This document shows, piece after piece, positions 1 through 7,979 of a stretch of DNA of 30,283 bases. Within the stretch, counting starts at the first letter, position 1. Each line of letters begins with the position of its first letter. Under the pieces are notes generated by a model. It was not told the origin of the DNA. It saw only the letters and a program-made list of their open reading frames with translations, and ran no database searches. The DNA lies in NCBI GenBank assembly GCA_025769875.1, contig JAGFNK010000610.1, positions 1 through 30,283 on the forward strand, read 5' to 3'. The position numbers were made by a program, and so were the translations under genes. Source of the stretch: Russula earlei. Lineage: Eukaryota; Basidiomycota; Agaricomycetes; Russulales; Russulaceae.

Positions 1-206
1 AAATGGTCAGCATGCTGCCCAAACAAAAGCTCAAACTTGAGGTATTGAGCTCACCTGGTTGTGGCATCATGGTGCTCATCCTGCACCAAGATTGTGCTGT
101 GGACCCACTGGTAAGCAAATCAGTCTTGAATTGTGGCTGAAAGACAGAAAACTTACCCATAAAGTGACCGTGTGTTACAGCATCATGGCCATTGGAGCAT
201 TAGCTC

Positions 207-260
207 AGGGTTCAGTGGGGCCAAGTCCCTGTGACTTGGTTCAAGGGTTCAGTGGGGCCA
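207..260 (+). repeat. short direct repeat, two copies 37 bp apart
   Basis: The 17-mer beginning AGGGTTCAGTGGGGCCA occurs at 207-223 and again at 244-260. The spacer also begins with related text. This is a small local duplication with no evident function. Confidence 0.6.
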
Positions 261-1039
261 GCTCCAAGAGACTGGATCAAGGTTTAGCATCTCAAGACTA
301 AGTCAGATGACGACACAGCCTGCAGACAGAGTCAGTCTTCTGGTTTCACAGAAGAGGAGGACGATGAGAAAGAGACAGAGGAGGAAGAGGAACACAAGAG
401 TTCCTTGAGGTGTGCTTAGGTCAAGCAGAGTATAAGCCAGCACAAGCAAGTTGTGATTGTGACAGAGTACAGGGCAAGGGATGTGACAAGGAATGGGACA
501 AAGCTAAGCTTGGGGCATTCCCCAGCTTTTACAGGCACTTAAATACTGTGTGTAGCAAGGCTGTACAGTACTATATGTGGAACAATAGACAAAACATTAA
601 CCAATAGCAGAAAGGGATTGTAATAACAGATGAAAGATGAAAGATGAAACAATAAGAGACTGTCAACATCAAGGGATGAAATGGTAACTGAGGATACGAG
701 GGTGGGAGTAGAGGACAATAGTGAGGTAGAACAATCAAAATTAGTGATGAATTGAAACAAGGGCAGATTACAACACCATGAGCAGAACGTGCCAAACGAT
801 GGACTTGACAATGTTCATATATGGCATGTTCAACCTCAAGAGCAAGAGAATGGGCTAGGTGAAGGTGAGGTGGGTGTGAGAAGCAATGTACAGTGTCCAA
901 GTGATGTGTGGCAGCAAGGAAGCAACTCAAAAAAAACAAGCATATGCATATGTGCCACTGACTTGCTCAGCATTTGCATTTGCATTCATTTGCCACAAAT
1001 CGCTTACAAGAGTACATATGTGCATATTCCTTTTGTGCC

Positions 1040-1640
1040 ATCTCCTCTTCATCCTCACATCATCATCATCATCATCACCACCAGCATGCCACCTTGCCCC
1101 CATCAACTGCCACACACCCTTGCCCTCAATTCGCCCACCTTCACCATGCACCAACAAGTCCCAATGCACCACCAAAGAGCCCTGTACCACACCGCCATCT
1201 TTGTTGCCATTGGATGGTGTTGCTGCTGTATGTTTCAGTATGCTTTTTCTCCCCTTTTACTAGTCTCTCATTTTGTTAGTCAGAGATCTGCACGCCACCT
1301 ATGTGTCCATTTCCCAGCCTGCTGCCATCTTCCCTCTCCCTTTCTACATCCACGCCCCCTCACTCCTTTACCTCACATCTGCCATCCAATCTCTCCAATC
1401 ATCCCACCCGCAACTGTGTTCAGCAGCACCATCAGTGCCCAAGCAACCACCCACCAGCACTCTCCCTATCCCCCCTCCAGCCTCTCCTTTGCATTGTCTC
1501 CCCCTCGCATCACAACTCAACCACACCCCTCATCACCACACCTGGCCTCAACCATCCTTCACAAATCACCACATGCCACAACCACAGCTGCTGGAGACCA
1601 CAACTTGATACCTTGCATTGTCCAGCTTTGGTCCCCTTCT
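1040..1640 (+). other. G-poor, C/T/A-rich strand-asymmetric tract
   Basis: For about 600 bases the plus strand is dominated by C, T and A with few G, for example around 1330-1370 and 1440-1570. It begins with a CAT trinucleotide run at 1058-1077. Translation gives Pro/Ser/His-rich frames on the plus strand in all phases, so openness of reading frames here is compositional, not evidence of a gene. Confidence 0.55.
1058..1077 (+). repeat. CAT trinucleotide microsatellite
   Basis: About seven uninterrupted CAT units are followed by CACCACCAG. The run lies at the start of the C/T/A-rich tract and in no recognised gene. Confidence 0.8.
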
Positions 1641-2039
1641 TACATCTAAATTTCCTTTCATATGCCTGTCTTTTGTGCTTTTCCTGTCCCTTAGCCTTAG
1701 TTCCCACCTGTATATGCTATCATCTTGAATAAAGTTGCCCTGTTGTCCTCTTATCATCTGTGTGAACCTGAGCGCAGTTGAATGAACAAACACATTCTTG
1801 CATTCCTGCTAGGTGCTCCTCCCAGTCAAAAACACTATGGGGCTGCCTCAAGACAGCCCATGGGTACAACATGAGGGAAAAATAATAGATATAGACCATG
1901 ATTTTGAGTTGTAATTCATCTAATACACATGTGGAGGTGGCTTGAGTCCAGCTCCACTAATTCTCACTCAAATCTCATGAAAACAATGGGGCTGCCTAGC
2001 CCTCATTCAGGCAATTCAGGGACAATAGGCTTCATATGA

Positions 2040-2149
2040 ATTGAAGGTGTTTTGAGGGAGATATTCATCCCACATGTTTGAGGGGGTTTTCTGCACTGAT
2101 TTGGGTGGAATTCAAGCTCCACCAAGTGTGCTGAAAACAGCAATAATCT
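2040..2149 (+). repeat. 110-bp repeat, inverted copy at the right end of the window
   Basis: This stretch, starting TTGAAGGTGTTTTGAGGGAG and running to AAAACAGCAATAAT, matches the reverse complement of 30176-30283 with scattered, mostly transition, differences. The family is not recognised. Here it lies just upstream of the hAT relic; at the other end it lies in the internal part of an LTR element. The right copy is cut by the window end. Confidence 0.75.
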
Positions 2150-2190
2150 CTTCACTCATCTTTCACCTCACACAGTGACAGTCAGGAAAC

Positions 2191-3024
2191 ACTCTTGCAA
2201 AAGAATTTCACAAGATGCTTACTGCACACAGACTTGAGAAAAATGTGCATTGAATCACAGTTCTCATAGTTGCAGAATTTCTCACACACTCATGAGTCAT
2301 GAGATCCTTGCCTTGAACAGCAACAATGCCATGTCAAACAACATGCAGACAACATGCCTCCATGCACTTCCCAACTCCTTTGACCAAGCCAACCATGTCC
2401 ACTGCATCAAGCACACCATTCAGCTCTCTGCTAAAGGTCTCCTCAAGCTACTCTCTGCTTCTATTGATAAATACAATGATGCCACTGCTGCTGATGATGA
2501 TGATGATGATGATGATGACATTCCCCCTGCACTGGAAGACATTGAAGGTGAAGAAGATGCAGATGAGGATGAAGAGGGTAATGATGACAATGACAAGGAG
2601 GAGGATTCTCTCAAAGCACTGAGCACCAAGAACAGGGAGGCATTATTGGAGAATATGGTGGCTGTTAGGTCAACTCTGGACAAGGTGCATTGACTGCTCT
2701 CACTCTTGTCATCCTTGGTACTGACATTCTGTATCTTACTAGATTTAAAAACTCTTGTTTGCAGTCATTCATTCTACAACAATCATCCTTCCTGCTTGGT
2801 GCAAAGCCTGTATTGCTGAGTCCCTTTGCATTCAGCTTATTCCTCATGATGTGAAGACTAGATGGTACTCAATGTATGACATGAGCAAGATGGCTTTGCA
2901 ATATCATTTAGCAGTTGACAACATTACTACAAACAAGGCCTTGAAGCTACAGAAGTATGAACTGGACAATGATGTGGGAAATCATCTCAGATCTTGTTTG
3001 TGTATTACTGTAACAAAGCAGCAG
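2191..3024 (+). pseudogene. hAT-family transposase relic
   Basis: Three blocks read like the central part of fungal hAT transposases: TLAKEFHKMLTAHRLEKN (2191-2244), ILALNSNNAMSNN onward (2304-2684) with an acidic Asp run, and STTIILPAWCKAC...IPHDVKTRWYSMYDM (from about 2767). A 59-bp GT-AG intron fits at 2245-2303. A second at 2685-2764 has good signals but leaves the next block out of frame. A third donor (GTATAG) follows 3024. The usual catalytic-region motif CDNASNND is replaced by NSNNAMSNN, so the first Asp is lost. No BED zinc finger, C-terminal dimerisation domain or terminal repeat was identified. The family call rests on motif resemblance, and I regard it as inactive. Confidence 0.72.
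2492..2518 (+). repeat. GAT microsatellite encoding an Asp tract
   Basis: About nine GAT units lie inside the hAT relic and encode a run of aspartates in the acidic insert between its conserved blocks. Confidence 0.85.
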
Positions 3025-3521
3025 GTATAGACAAAACTTTGACAAGATCATCCCACAGTGCCTGCCTTTCTAACCCCACATCCATTCCTTTGTCATCATC
3101 CTAGGCAGATGCAATCCCAGACTGTGACTTGAGCCAGTTAATGTCAAGACACATACTGCTGATCACTAAGGACTCAGGAGCAGGTGGGCAAGGGTTGGAA
3201 CAGATGGTACAATGGCATAGATGGTGTTGAACAAGAGGATGAGCCAAATGACTAGGAGGTACCAGAGGGGGACTGGTAGGTGTTGCTGGAGGCAGAGGCG
3301 AAGGTTGGAGGCCAGTGCAGCAAAGAGGCTTTAAACAAGGCGGTTGTTGAAGAGTACCTTGAAGATGAGGAAGGCTTTAAACTGAGTGGTCGCAGGGGAG
3401 TACCCAGGAGGATGAGAGTATCACAAATGGACAGTCTGACAACTGCCATGCTACATTGGGGCTTATATACTGTGTACAGGGTCAATTACAAAGGACAGGA
3501 ACTATTCTAGACTCCTTGGTA

Positions 3522-3737
3522 CAGTCACCCAAAAAACTGTTCAAATGTTTTGTACATTTTTATTGTATTAACCATATCTAGAGAACCACTGCAGATAATA
3601 ATATGTAACTAGGTTTGTTTTCAAGCTCTACATCATAGCTTTGTAATGGTATACTTTATACAGCATAAGCATAATTATTTAGGAAGATATAAGGTATGTT
3701 TGCTGGTGTACCCATTTGAACAGTTTTTTGGCCTTGG
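3522..3737 (+). repeat. left terminal inverted repeat of the Tc1 element
   Basis: About 216 bp, pairing with 4926-5141. It carries the motif AAAAAACTGTTCAAATG near its outer end and the reverse complement, CATTTGAACAGTTTTTTGG (3713-3731), at its inner end. These are presumably paired transposase-binding sites, but in inverted rather than the direct orientation usual for IR/DR Tc1 elements. Confidence 0.85.
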
Positions 3738-3882
3738 TTAGTGAATTCATTATTTCTCAGATTGAGATTCATATTCTTTCCCCAGAGGGCTAAAATTGAA
3801 CATGGAGGTCATGTGACCTATAATAAACTCAAACCATGTGCAAATAAGCCAAAAAAGCTGCTTCTTCTTCACCAACAACATC

Positions 3883-4881
3883 ATGAAGTCTCTTCTTCCT
3901 CATGAAGTCAACTACATCATCTCCCTTCTCCAGGCCAACCATTCAGTTAGTAACATTGCCAAGGCAGCACACAGAAGCATTGGTTCAATCACCAACATTT
4001 TCCAGAAATACCTTCCTGACCTTCCAAAGTCCTCTGGAGGTTGTCCTTCCAAGCTCTCTGACCTTGACATCTGCTTTGCCACACACCTTCTTAGCTCTGG
4101 AGAAGCAGATACTGCTCCTCAGGTTGCTAGAAGGTTGGAGATCATCAAAGAGTCCACTATCTCCAATCAGACCATTTGAAACTACCTTAACAAGGCAGGC
4201 TTGAAGGCAGTTACAAAGAAGAAGAGGCCTTACCTTAAACCAAGTCACTATAGGGCCAGAAAGGACTTTGCAGAAAAGTACCTATACTGGACTGTGGAGG
4301 ACTGAAAGAGGGTAATTTGGTCAGATGAGACCAAAATCAATTGTATGGGCTCAGATGGCAAGAAATGGGCTTGGAAAAAAAGAGGAGAGCACCTTTCTGA
4401 ATGCCTTGTTCAGCCAACAGTCAAACATGGAGGAGGTTCCTTGATGTTGTGGGGCTGCATGTCTTGGGAAGGAGTTGGGCATGCAGCAAAGATTGATGGA
4501 AGGATGGATGCTGAACTTTATTGCAGCATTTTGGAGGATGAACTACTTGCATCTATCAAGTAGTTCAAGAAGAAATGCAAAGATACCCTCTTTCAACAGG
4601 ACAATGCCTCTATCCACGAGAGCAGGCTTGCCACATCTTGGTTCCAAGACCACAGAATTCAGGTCATGGACTGGCCAGCTCAATCCCCAGACCTCAATCC
4701 TATTGAGCATCTTTGGGCTCATCTCAAAAAGAAGCTTGCAGCTTATCCAACACCCCCTAAGGGAATCAATGAACTTTGGGAGTGCACACAGCTGGAATGG
4801 GAGGCCATTGATCATACTGTTGTGCAGAATTTGATAGAATGTATGCCTAGGAGGGTGGAAGAGGTGTTCAAAGCAAATTGA
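3883..4881 (+). pseudogene. Tc1 DD34E transposase with three in-frame stops
   Basis: Reading from ATG 3883 (MKSLLPHEV), one uninterrupted phase reaches the TGA at 4879, broken only by TGA 4177, TGA 4303 and TAG 4561. An N-terminal helix-turn-helix region (about 3890-4180) is followed by the catalytic core: first Asp in WSDETKIN, second in FQQDNASIH (about 4612), Glu in DLNPIEHLW. The second Asp and Glu are 34 residues apart, so DD34E. No frameshift is needed. Each stop fits one C-to-T or G-to-A transition (for example CGA to TGA at 4177, TGG to TGA in ED-stop-KRVIWSDE). Full-length protein would be about 332 residues, normal for Tc1. As written it cannot give a complete transposase. Confidence 0.95.
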
Positions 4882-4925
4882 GGATACACAAACTACTGAT
4901 GTTTGGCATATACCCTATTTAGATA

Positions 4926-5141
4926 CCAAGGCAAAAAAACTGTTCAAATGGATACACTGGAAGAAATACCTTATATCTTCTTACATAATTATGTTCATAG
5001 TATATATAGTATTGTATTACAAAGCTATGATGTAGAGCTTTAAAACAAGCCCACTAACATGTTATCAGCTGCAGTGGTTCTCTAGATATGGTTAATACAA
5101 TGAAAATGTACAAAACATTTGAACAGTTTTTTGGGTCACTG
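4926..5141 (+). repeat. right terminal inverted repeat of the Tc1 element
   Basis: Partner of 3522-3737. The outer end reads CATTTGAACAGTTTTTTGGG then TCACTG; the inner AAAAAACTGTTCAAATG copy is at 4934-4950. Both arms hold the same matching landmarks, such as CTGCAGTGGTTCTCTAGATA. Confidence 0.85.
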
Positions 5142-5840
5142 TACCATCCAATAGGACTACAGAGGCATAAACTTGCTTGTGTCAGGTTTTAGGCTTACTG
5201 AGTGTATTACTGATCACTGTGGAGCGATGATGTGCTTATGATGTCACTGTGGAGTGCTTAGTGAGTTGATGAGGTCATTGGGGAGTTGCTCAGTCAGCCA
5301 TGATGTCATTGGAGCCTAGATGACATCATATGAGTTATGCAACAGTTTGTAGGAGTTCATGCCACTGTTTCGGGTTCTTGGTGGCTGAGTGGCCATGTGG
5401 CTGCCACACAATGATTACCCAATTAGGAAATGGGTGCCTGGTCATGTTATAGTGCCTTTGTAATAGCAACATCTTGCACCGCAGGAGGGATAGCCCAAGA
5501 AACAGAAGTATGTTGGCAATGCAAAGTGAGAGAGGTCTCTCTTGAGTAGAATAGGACAATATATGGCCAGGTCCTGGCCTTGGTTCATAACAGTTAATTA
5601 TATTGTCCTTCATCTGTTGAACAGTGTCAGTGTTGAGGGAAGGCATGCAGAGGAATATATGATACCCTTGACCAATCTGTTTTGCATATACTCCCAGTCT
5701 TGACAGCAACCTTCTCATGAAGGGGCTTGATATTATTTGCTGCATTGTTGAAGATGTGGTCCTTGAACATAAAATCAGAGATCATTTCTTCCTTATGCTC
5801 CAAAAGAAAATCTAAAAGTGTCACTTCCTCCCTACACTGG

Positions 5841-7177
5841 TTGGAATATCAACTTATGTGAAGGACAAAACTGTAACATTTTGAATAATAAAATTTATTA
5901 TTTTAATACAAATTTGTAGCAAACAATTTGTGAAATTTCATTTTAGATTTTATCACAATAGATTCCTGTTACATAACAATGAAATAAGTAAATAACATTG
6001 ACAAGATTTTAGAACATACATTATGTTACAAACTTTGTACATTATTTTAAGATTGATGTGAAACAAAATTGTCAAAAAAATTGAAACTGTAAAATTTGGG
6101 TTTATGCACTGAGTGGAAAATAACCTTTTGTGACTGACAAAAGTGTATCATTTTGAATAATAAAAGTCAATGTTATGTTACAAATTTTCAAGGGAAAAAT
6201 CTTAAAATTTAGTTTATATTTTGCTATATAAAATTCTTGTGACAAAATGATGATACAAAATTATCACAACGGGCAGGAAGGGATAAGTCAAGTCTGCTTA
6301 TAGTCAACTCAGTGGACAATAAAAGTAAAATATTTCAAGTGCTGAGTAGGCTCTGTTGTGGCCACAAATTATATTACATAAGTAATGACCTTAGTTGAGC
6401 ACAAAAAATGTGACAAAAAAGGTTAAATATGGAGAGTCTACTCATTCCGGCACAACATTTAGTCAGGCTAGGGTAAATGTTGTGCCGGAATGAGTAGACT
6501 CTCCATATTTAACCTTTTTTGTCACATTTTTCATGCTCAACTAAGGTCATTACTTATGTAATATAATTTGTGGCCACAACAGAGCCTACTCAGCACTTGA
6601 AATATTTTACTTTTATTGTCCACTGAGTTGACTATAAGCAGAGTCGACTTATCCCTTCCTGCCCATCGTGTATGAAAATTGTTGCCAAGGGAGGTTTGCA
6701 AGCTTGCAGGCAAAGCATTCCAATGGTATAGAGAAGAAGTTTGTTATACCATTATTCCATCATATTGTAACAAGAATTTTATATAACAAAATATAAACTA
6801 AATTTTAAGATTTTTTCTGTGGAAAACTTGTAACATAACATTGACTTTTGTTATTCAAAATGTTACACTTTTGTCAGTCACAAAAGGGTGTTTTCCACCC
6901 AGTGCATAAACCCAAATTTTGCAGTTCCACTTTTTTCACAATTTTGTTTCACACAAAATCTTAAAATAATAATAATTTACAACTTTTATAACATAATATA
7001 TGTTCTAAAATCTTGTCAATACTATTTACTTATTTCATCATTTTGTAACAGGAATCTATTCTAACAAAATCCAAAATGAAATTTCACATATTGCTTCCTA
7101 CAAATTTGTATCAAAATAATAAATTCTGTTATTCAAAATGTTACAGTTTTGTCATTCACATAAGTTGATTTCCCAAC
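5841..7177. mobile_element. large AT-rich foldback (inverted-repeat) element
   Basis: The left arm (about 5841-6260) and right arm (about 6760-7177) are inverted copies of each other, starting with ATCAACTTATGTGAA near the outside and sharing TGACAAAACTGTAACATTTTG, the ATTTTGAATAATAAAA block and a GGGTTTATGCAC segment. Arms are over 400 bp and diverged by many substitutions and small indels. No open frame of note occurs. A 406-bp snapback element sits in its loop; without it the element is about 930 bp. It interrupts the Myb/SANT gene precisely enough that the reading resumes on the other side. A target duplication is not clear. The family (MULE- or hAT-type MITE) is unknown. Confidence 0.85.
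6265..6670. mobile_element. 406-bp palindromic snapback MITE, copy 1
   Basis: The element starts CACAACGGGCAGGAAGG and ends CCTTCCTGCCCATCGTG, flanked by TAT on both sides (6262-6264 and 6671-6673). It is an almost perfect palindrome over its whole length: the inner arms ACATTT and AAATGT are centred on 6467.5, exactly the midpoint of the element, leaving a 14-nt loop (6461-6474). A second copy of exactly the same length lies at 27851-28256. There is no coding capacity. It is inserted in the loop of the larger foldback element. Confidence 0.93.
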
Positions 7178-7547
7178 AAGTGCTAGTTGTCCATGTCACC
7201 TTGCCTTCTACTTGCTTTCTCCCACAGAAGAATCAGAGCATGAGTGCATCTGCATCTATGATGGTGGTACTAACAAAGGATGTATGGGGTATGGTCCTGA
7301 ACAAAGTTAAGTACTGATTCCAAGTCAACTCCAAGTAGTGGACATCTAACTTCACATATGTGATATGCAATCACAATATGTGAATTTGCAAATCTGAAAA
7401 AAGCTCACAATTAAACAAAAAACTTATATCAGTTGATCAAGTTATCATCTCCCTTTCATCATGCCTATGACTCCTGTCACCCCTGGCAAATCCCAAAATC
7501 CAAGTTCAAGTTCAAGATTCAAGAATTTTCAGTTGGTATCAGAGGCC
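7178..7547 (-). mobile_element. right end of Harbinger element 1
   Basis: This stretch parallels 10700-11027 of Harbinger element 2: start of the Myb gene with a CACAGAAGAATCAGAGC segment, subterminal CATATGTG-type text, then the terminal block AAATCCCAAAATCCAAGTTC to GGTATCAGAGGCC at 7547. TAA follows (7548-7550), the kind of 3-bp site Harbinger elements use. The left part of this element was lost or replaced by the 829-bp repeat. Confidence 0.75.
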
Positions 7548-7550
7548 TAA

Positions 7551-7657
7551 TTGATGGTAATTACATATACTATAATTAGGGAGGCTCTCAAATACTTAAA
7601 AACATTGTATATCCAGTAGATGCTTCAGTTTCATCCTACAGAAACTGAAGTAAGTAC
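7551..7657. other. 107-bp spacer with a short perfect hairpin
   Basis: Unique-looking sequence between the two Harbinger elements. It includes the arms CTTCAGTTTC and GAAACTGAAG (about 7623-7650), ten paired bases around an 8-nt loop. Confidence 0.6.
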
Positions 7658-7660
7658 TTA

Positions 7661-7860
7661 GGCCCATGATACCAACTAAGAATTCTTGAACTTCAAACTT
7701 GAACTTGAATTTTGGGATTTTCCGGGAGTGACTGGTGTGACCAGTGTGATATAAGTGACATCACATATATGATAAACTAATAGGTTTTTTTTTAATATGA
7801 GTTTTTATTTGCTTGTGATTTGCATATTTGCATATTGTGATTGCAGCCATGACTGGGAAC
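7661..7860 (+). repeat. left terminal inverted repeat of Harbinger element 2
   Basis: Pairs with 10840-11027 in inverted orientation, including a T-run (about 7786-7794) matched by an A-run at 10914-10923. Related ends occur at 7440-7547, 11028-11150, 11460-11568 and, decayed, 11700-11880. Confidence 0.8.
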
Positions 7861-7979
7861 TGACTCAGTCCGCTTGTGTCTGCTGAATGTTGCCGAGGCA
7901 TACTGTAGGGCCCAGATCCATGCACGTGGAGTGAGAGATTTTTGAAGAGGAAATGGAAAATCTTTTTTTGAAAAAAACA

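Larger units (their letters stand above)
1..2038. other. gene-poor repetitive DNA, no recognised gene
   Basis: Several open frames exist, the longest reading 789 to 1649 on the plus strand, but none shows a recognisable domain and their composition is that of simple-sequence translation (His, Pro, Ser runs). The segment has few CpG dinucleotides, like the transposon-rich DNA that follows. It is best read as degraded repeat DNA. A small gene cannot be excluded. Confidence 0.5.
3522..5141 (+). mobile_element. Tc1/mariner transposon, 1,620 bp, TA target duplication
   Basis: The element starts CAGTCACCC and ends GGGTCACTG, with TA on both sides (3520-3521 and 5142-5143). The matching repeat at 28266-29093 carries a single TA at 28643-28644 where the element would be, so both ends are fixed by an empty-site comparison. 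It has about 216-bp inverted repeats and one DD34E transposase frame with three nonsense codons. I counted a single CpG in the whole element (about 4617). It could still be moved in trans if an intact relative exists. Confidence 0.95.
3142..5592 (+). repeat. 829-bp dispersed repeat, copy A, split by a Tc1 element
   Basis: Without the inserted transposon (3522-5141) and one copy of its TA duplication, this is 829 bp and aligns along its length with 28266-29093 (828 bp). The last 413 bp (5180-5592) begin TGTCAGG and end ATAACA, the size and TG...CA form of a long terminal repeat, but I see no polypurine tract or primer site to fix orientation. The first half includes an open stretch at 3280-3510 with no recognised domain. 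On its right it joins the Harbinger Myb relic directly. Confidence 0.8.
5666..7215 (-). pseudogene. Myb/SANT-like gene of Harbinger element 1, split by a foldback insertion
   Basis: On the minus strand 7215-7179 reads GKVTWTTST and 5834-5666 continues REEVTLLDFLLEHKEEM...CKTDWSR, which together make the Myb/SANT-like DNA-binding domain carried beside Harbinger transposases. The homologous domain in the nearby element 2 reads ARWMTEEEAEYLNFLLEHK...CKTKWQR, with the intron at the same place. The two halves are separated by the 1.3-kb foldback element at 5841-7177. Past the donor (about 5665) the intron text GTTGAACAGTGTCAGTGTTG is also shared with element 2 (about 10468-10490), then similarity stops where the 829-bp repeat begins. 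The transposase of this element is gone. Confidence 0.82.

Noticed and set aside
789..1649. 286-codon open frame on the plus strand
   Set aside because: It lies in a C/T/A-rich tract where all plus-strand phases stay open, is His/Pro/Ser low-complexity, and has no domain or splice pattern.
2685..2764. Normal intron in the hAT gene
   Set aside because: Donor and acceptor look good, but the joined exons are out of frame and no alternative donor nearby fixes the phase, so the gene is treated as broken.
6265..6670. Palindrome as an assembly artefact (template-switch hairpin)
   Set aside because: A second copy with exactly the same length, its own 3-bp duplication and an inverted loop lies 21 kb away, which an artefact would not produce.
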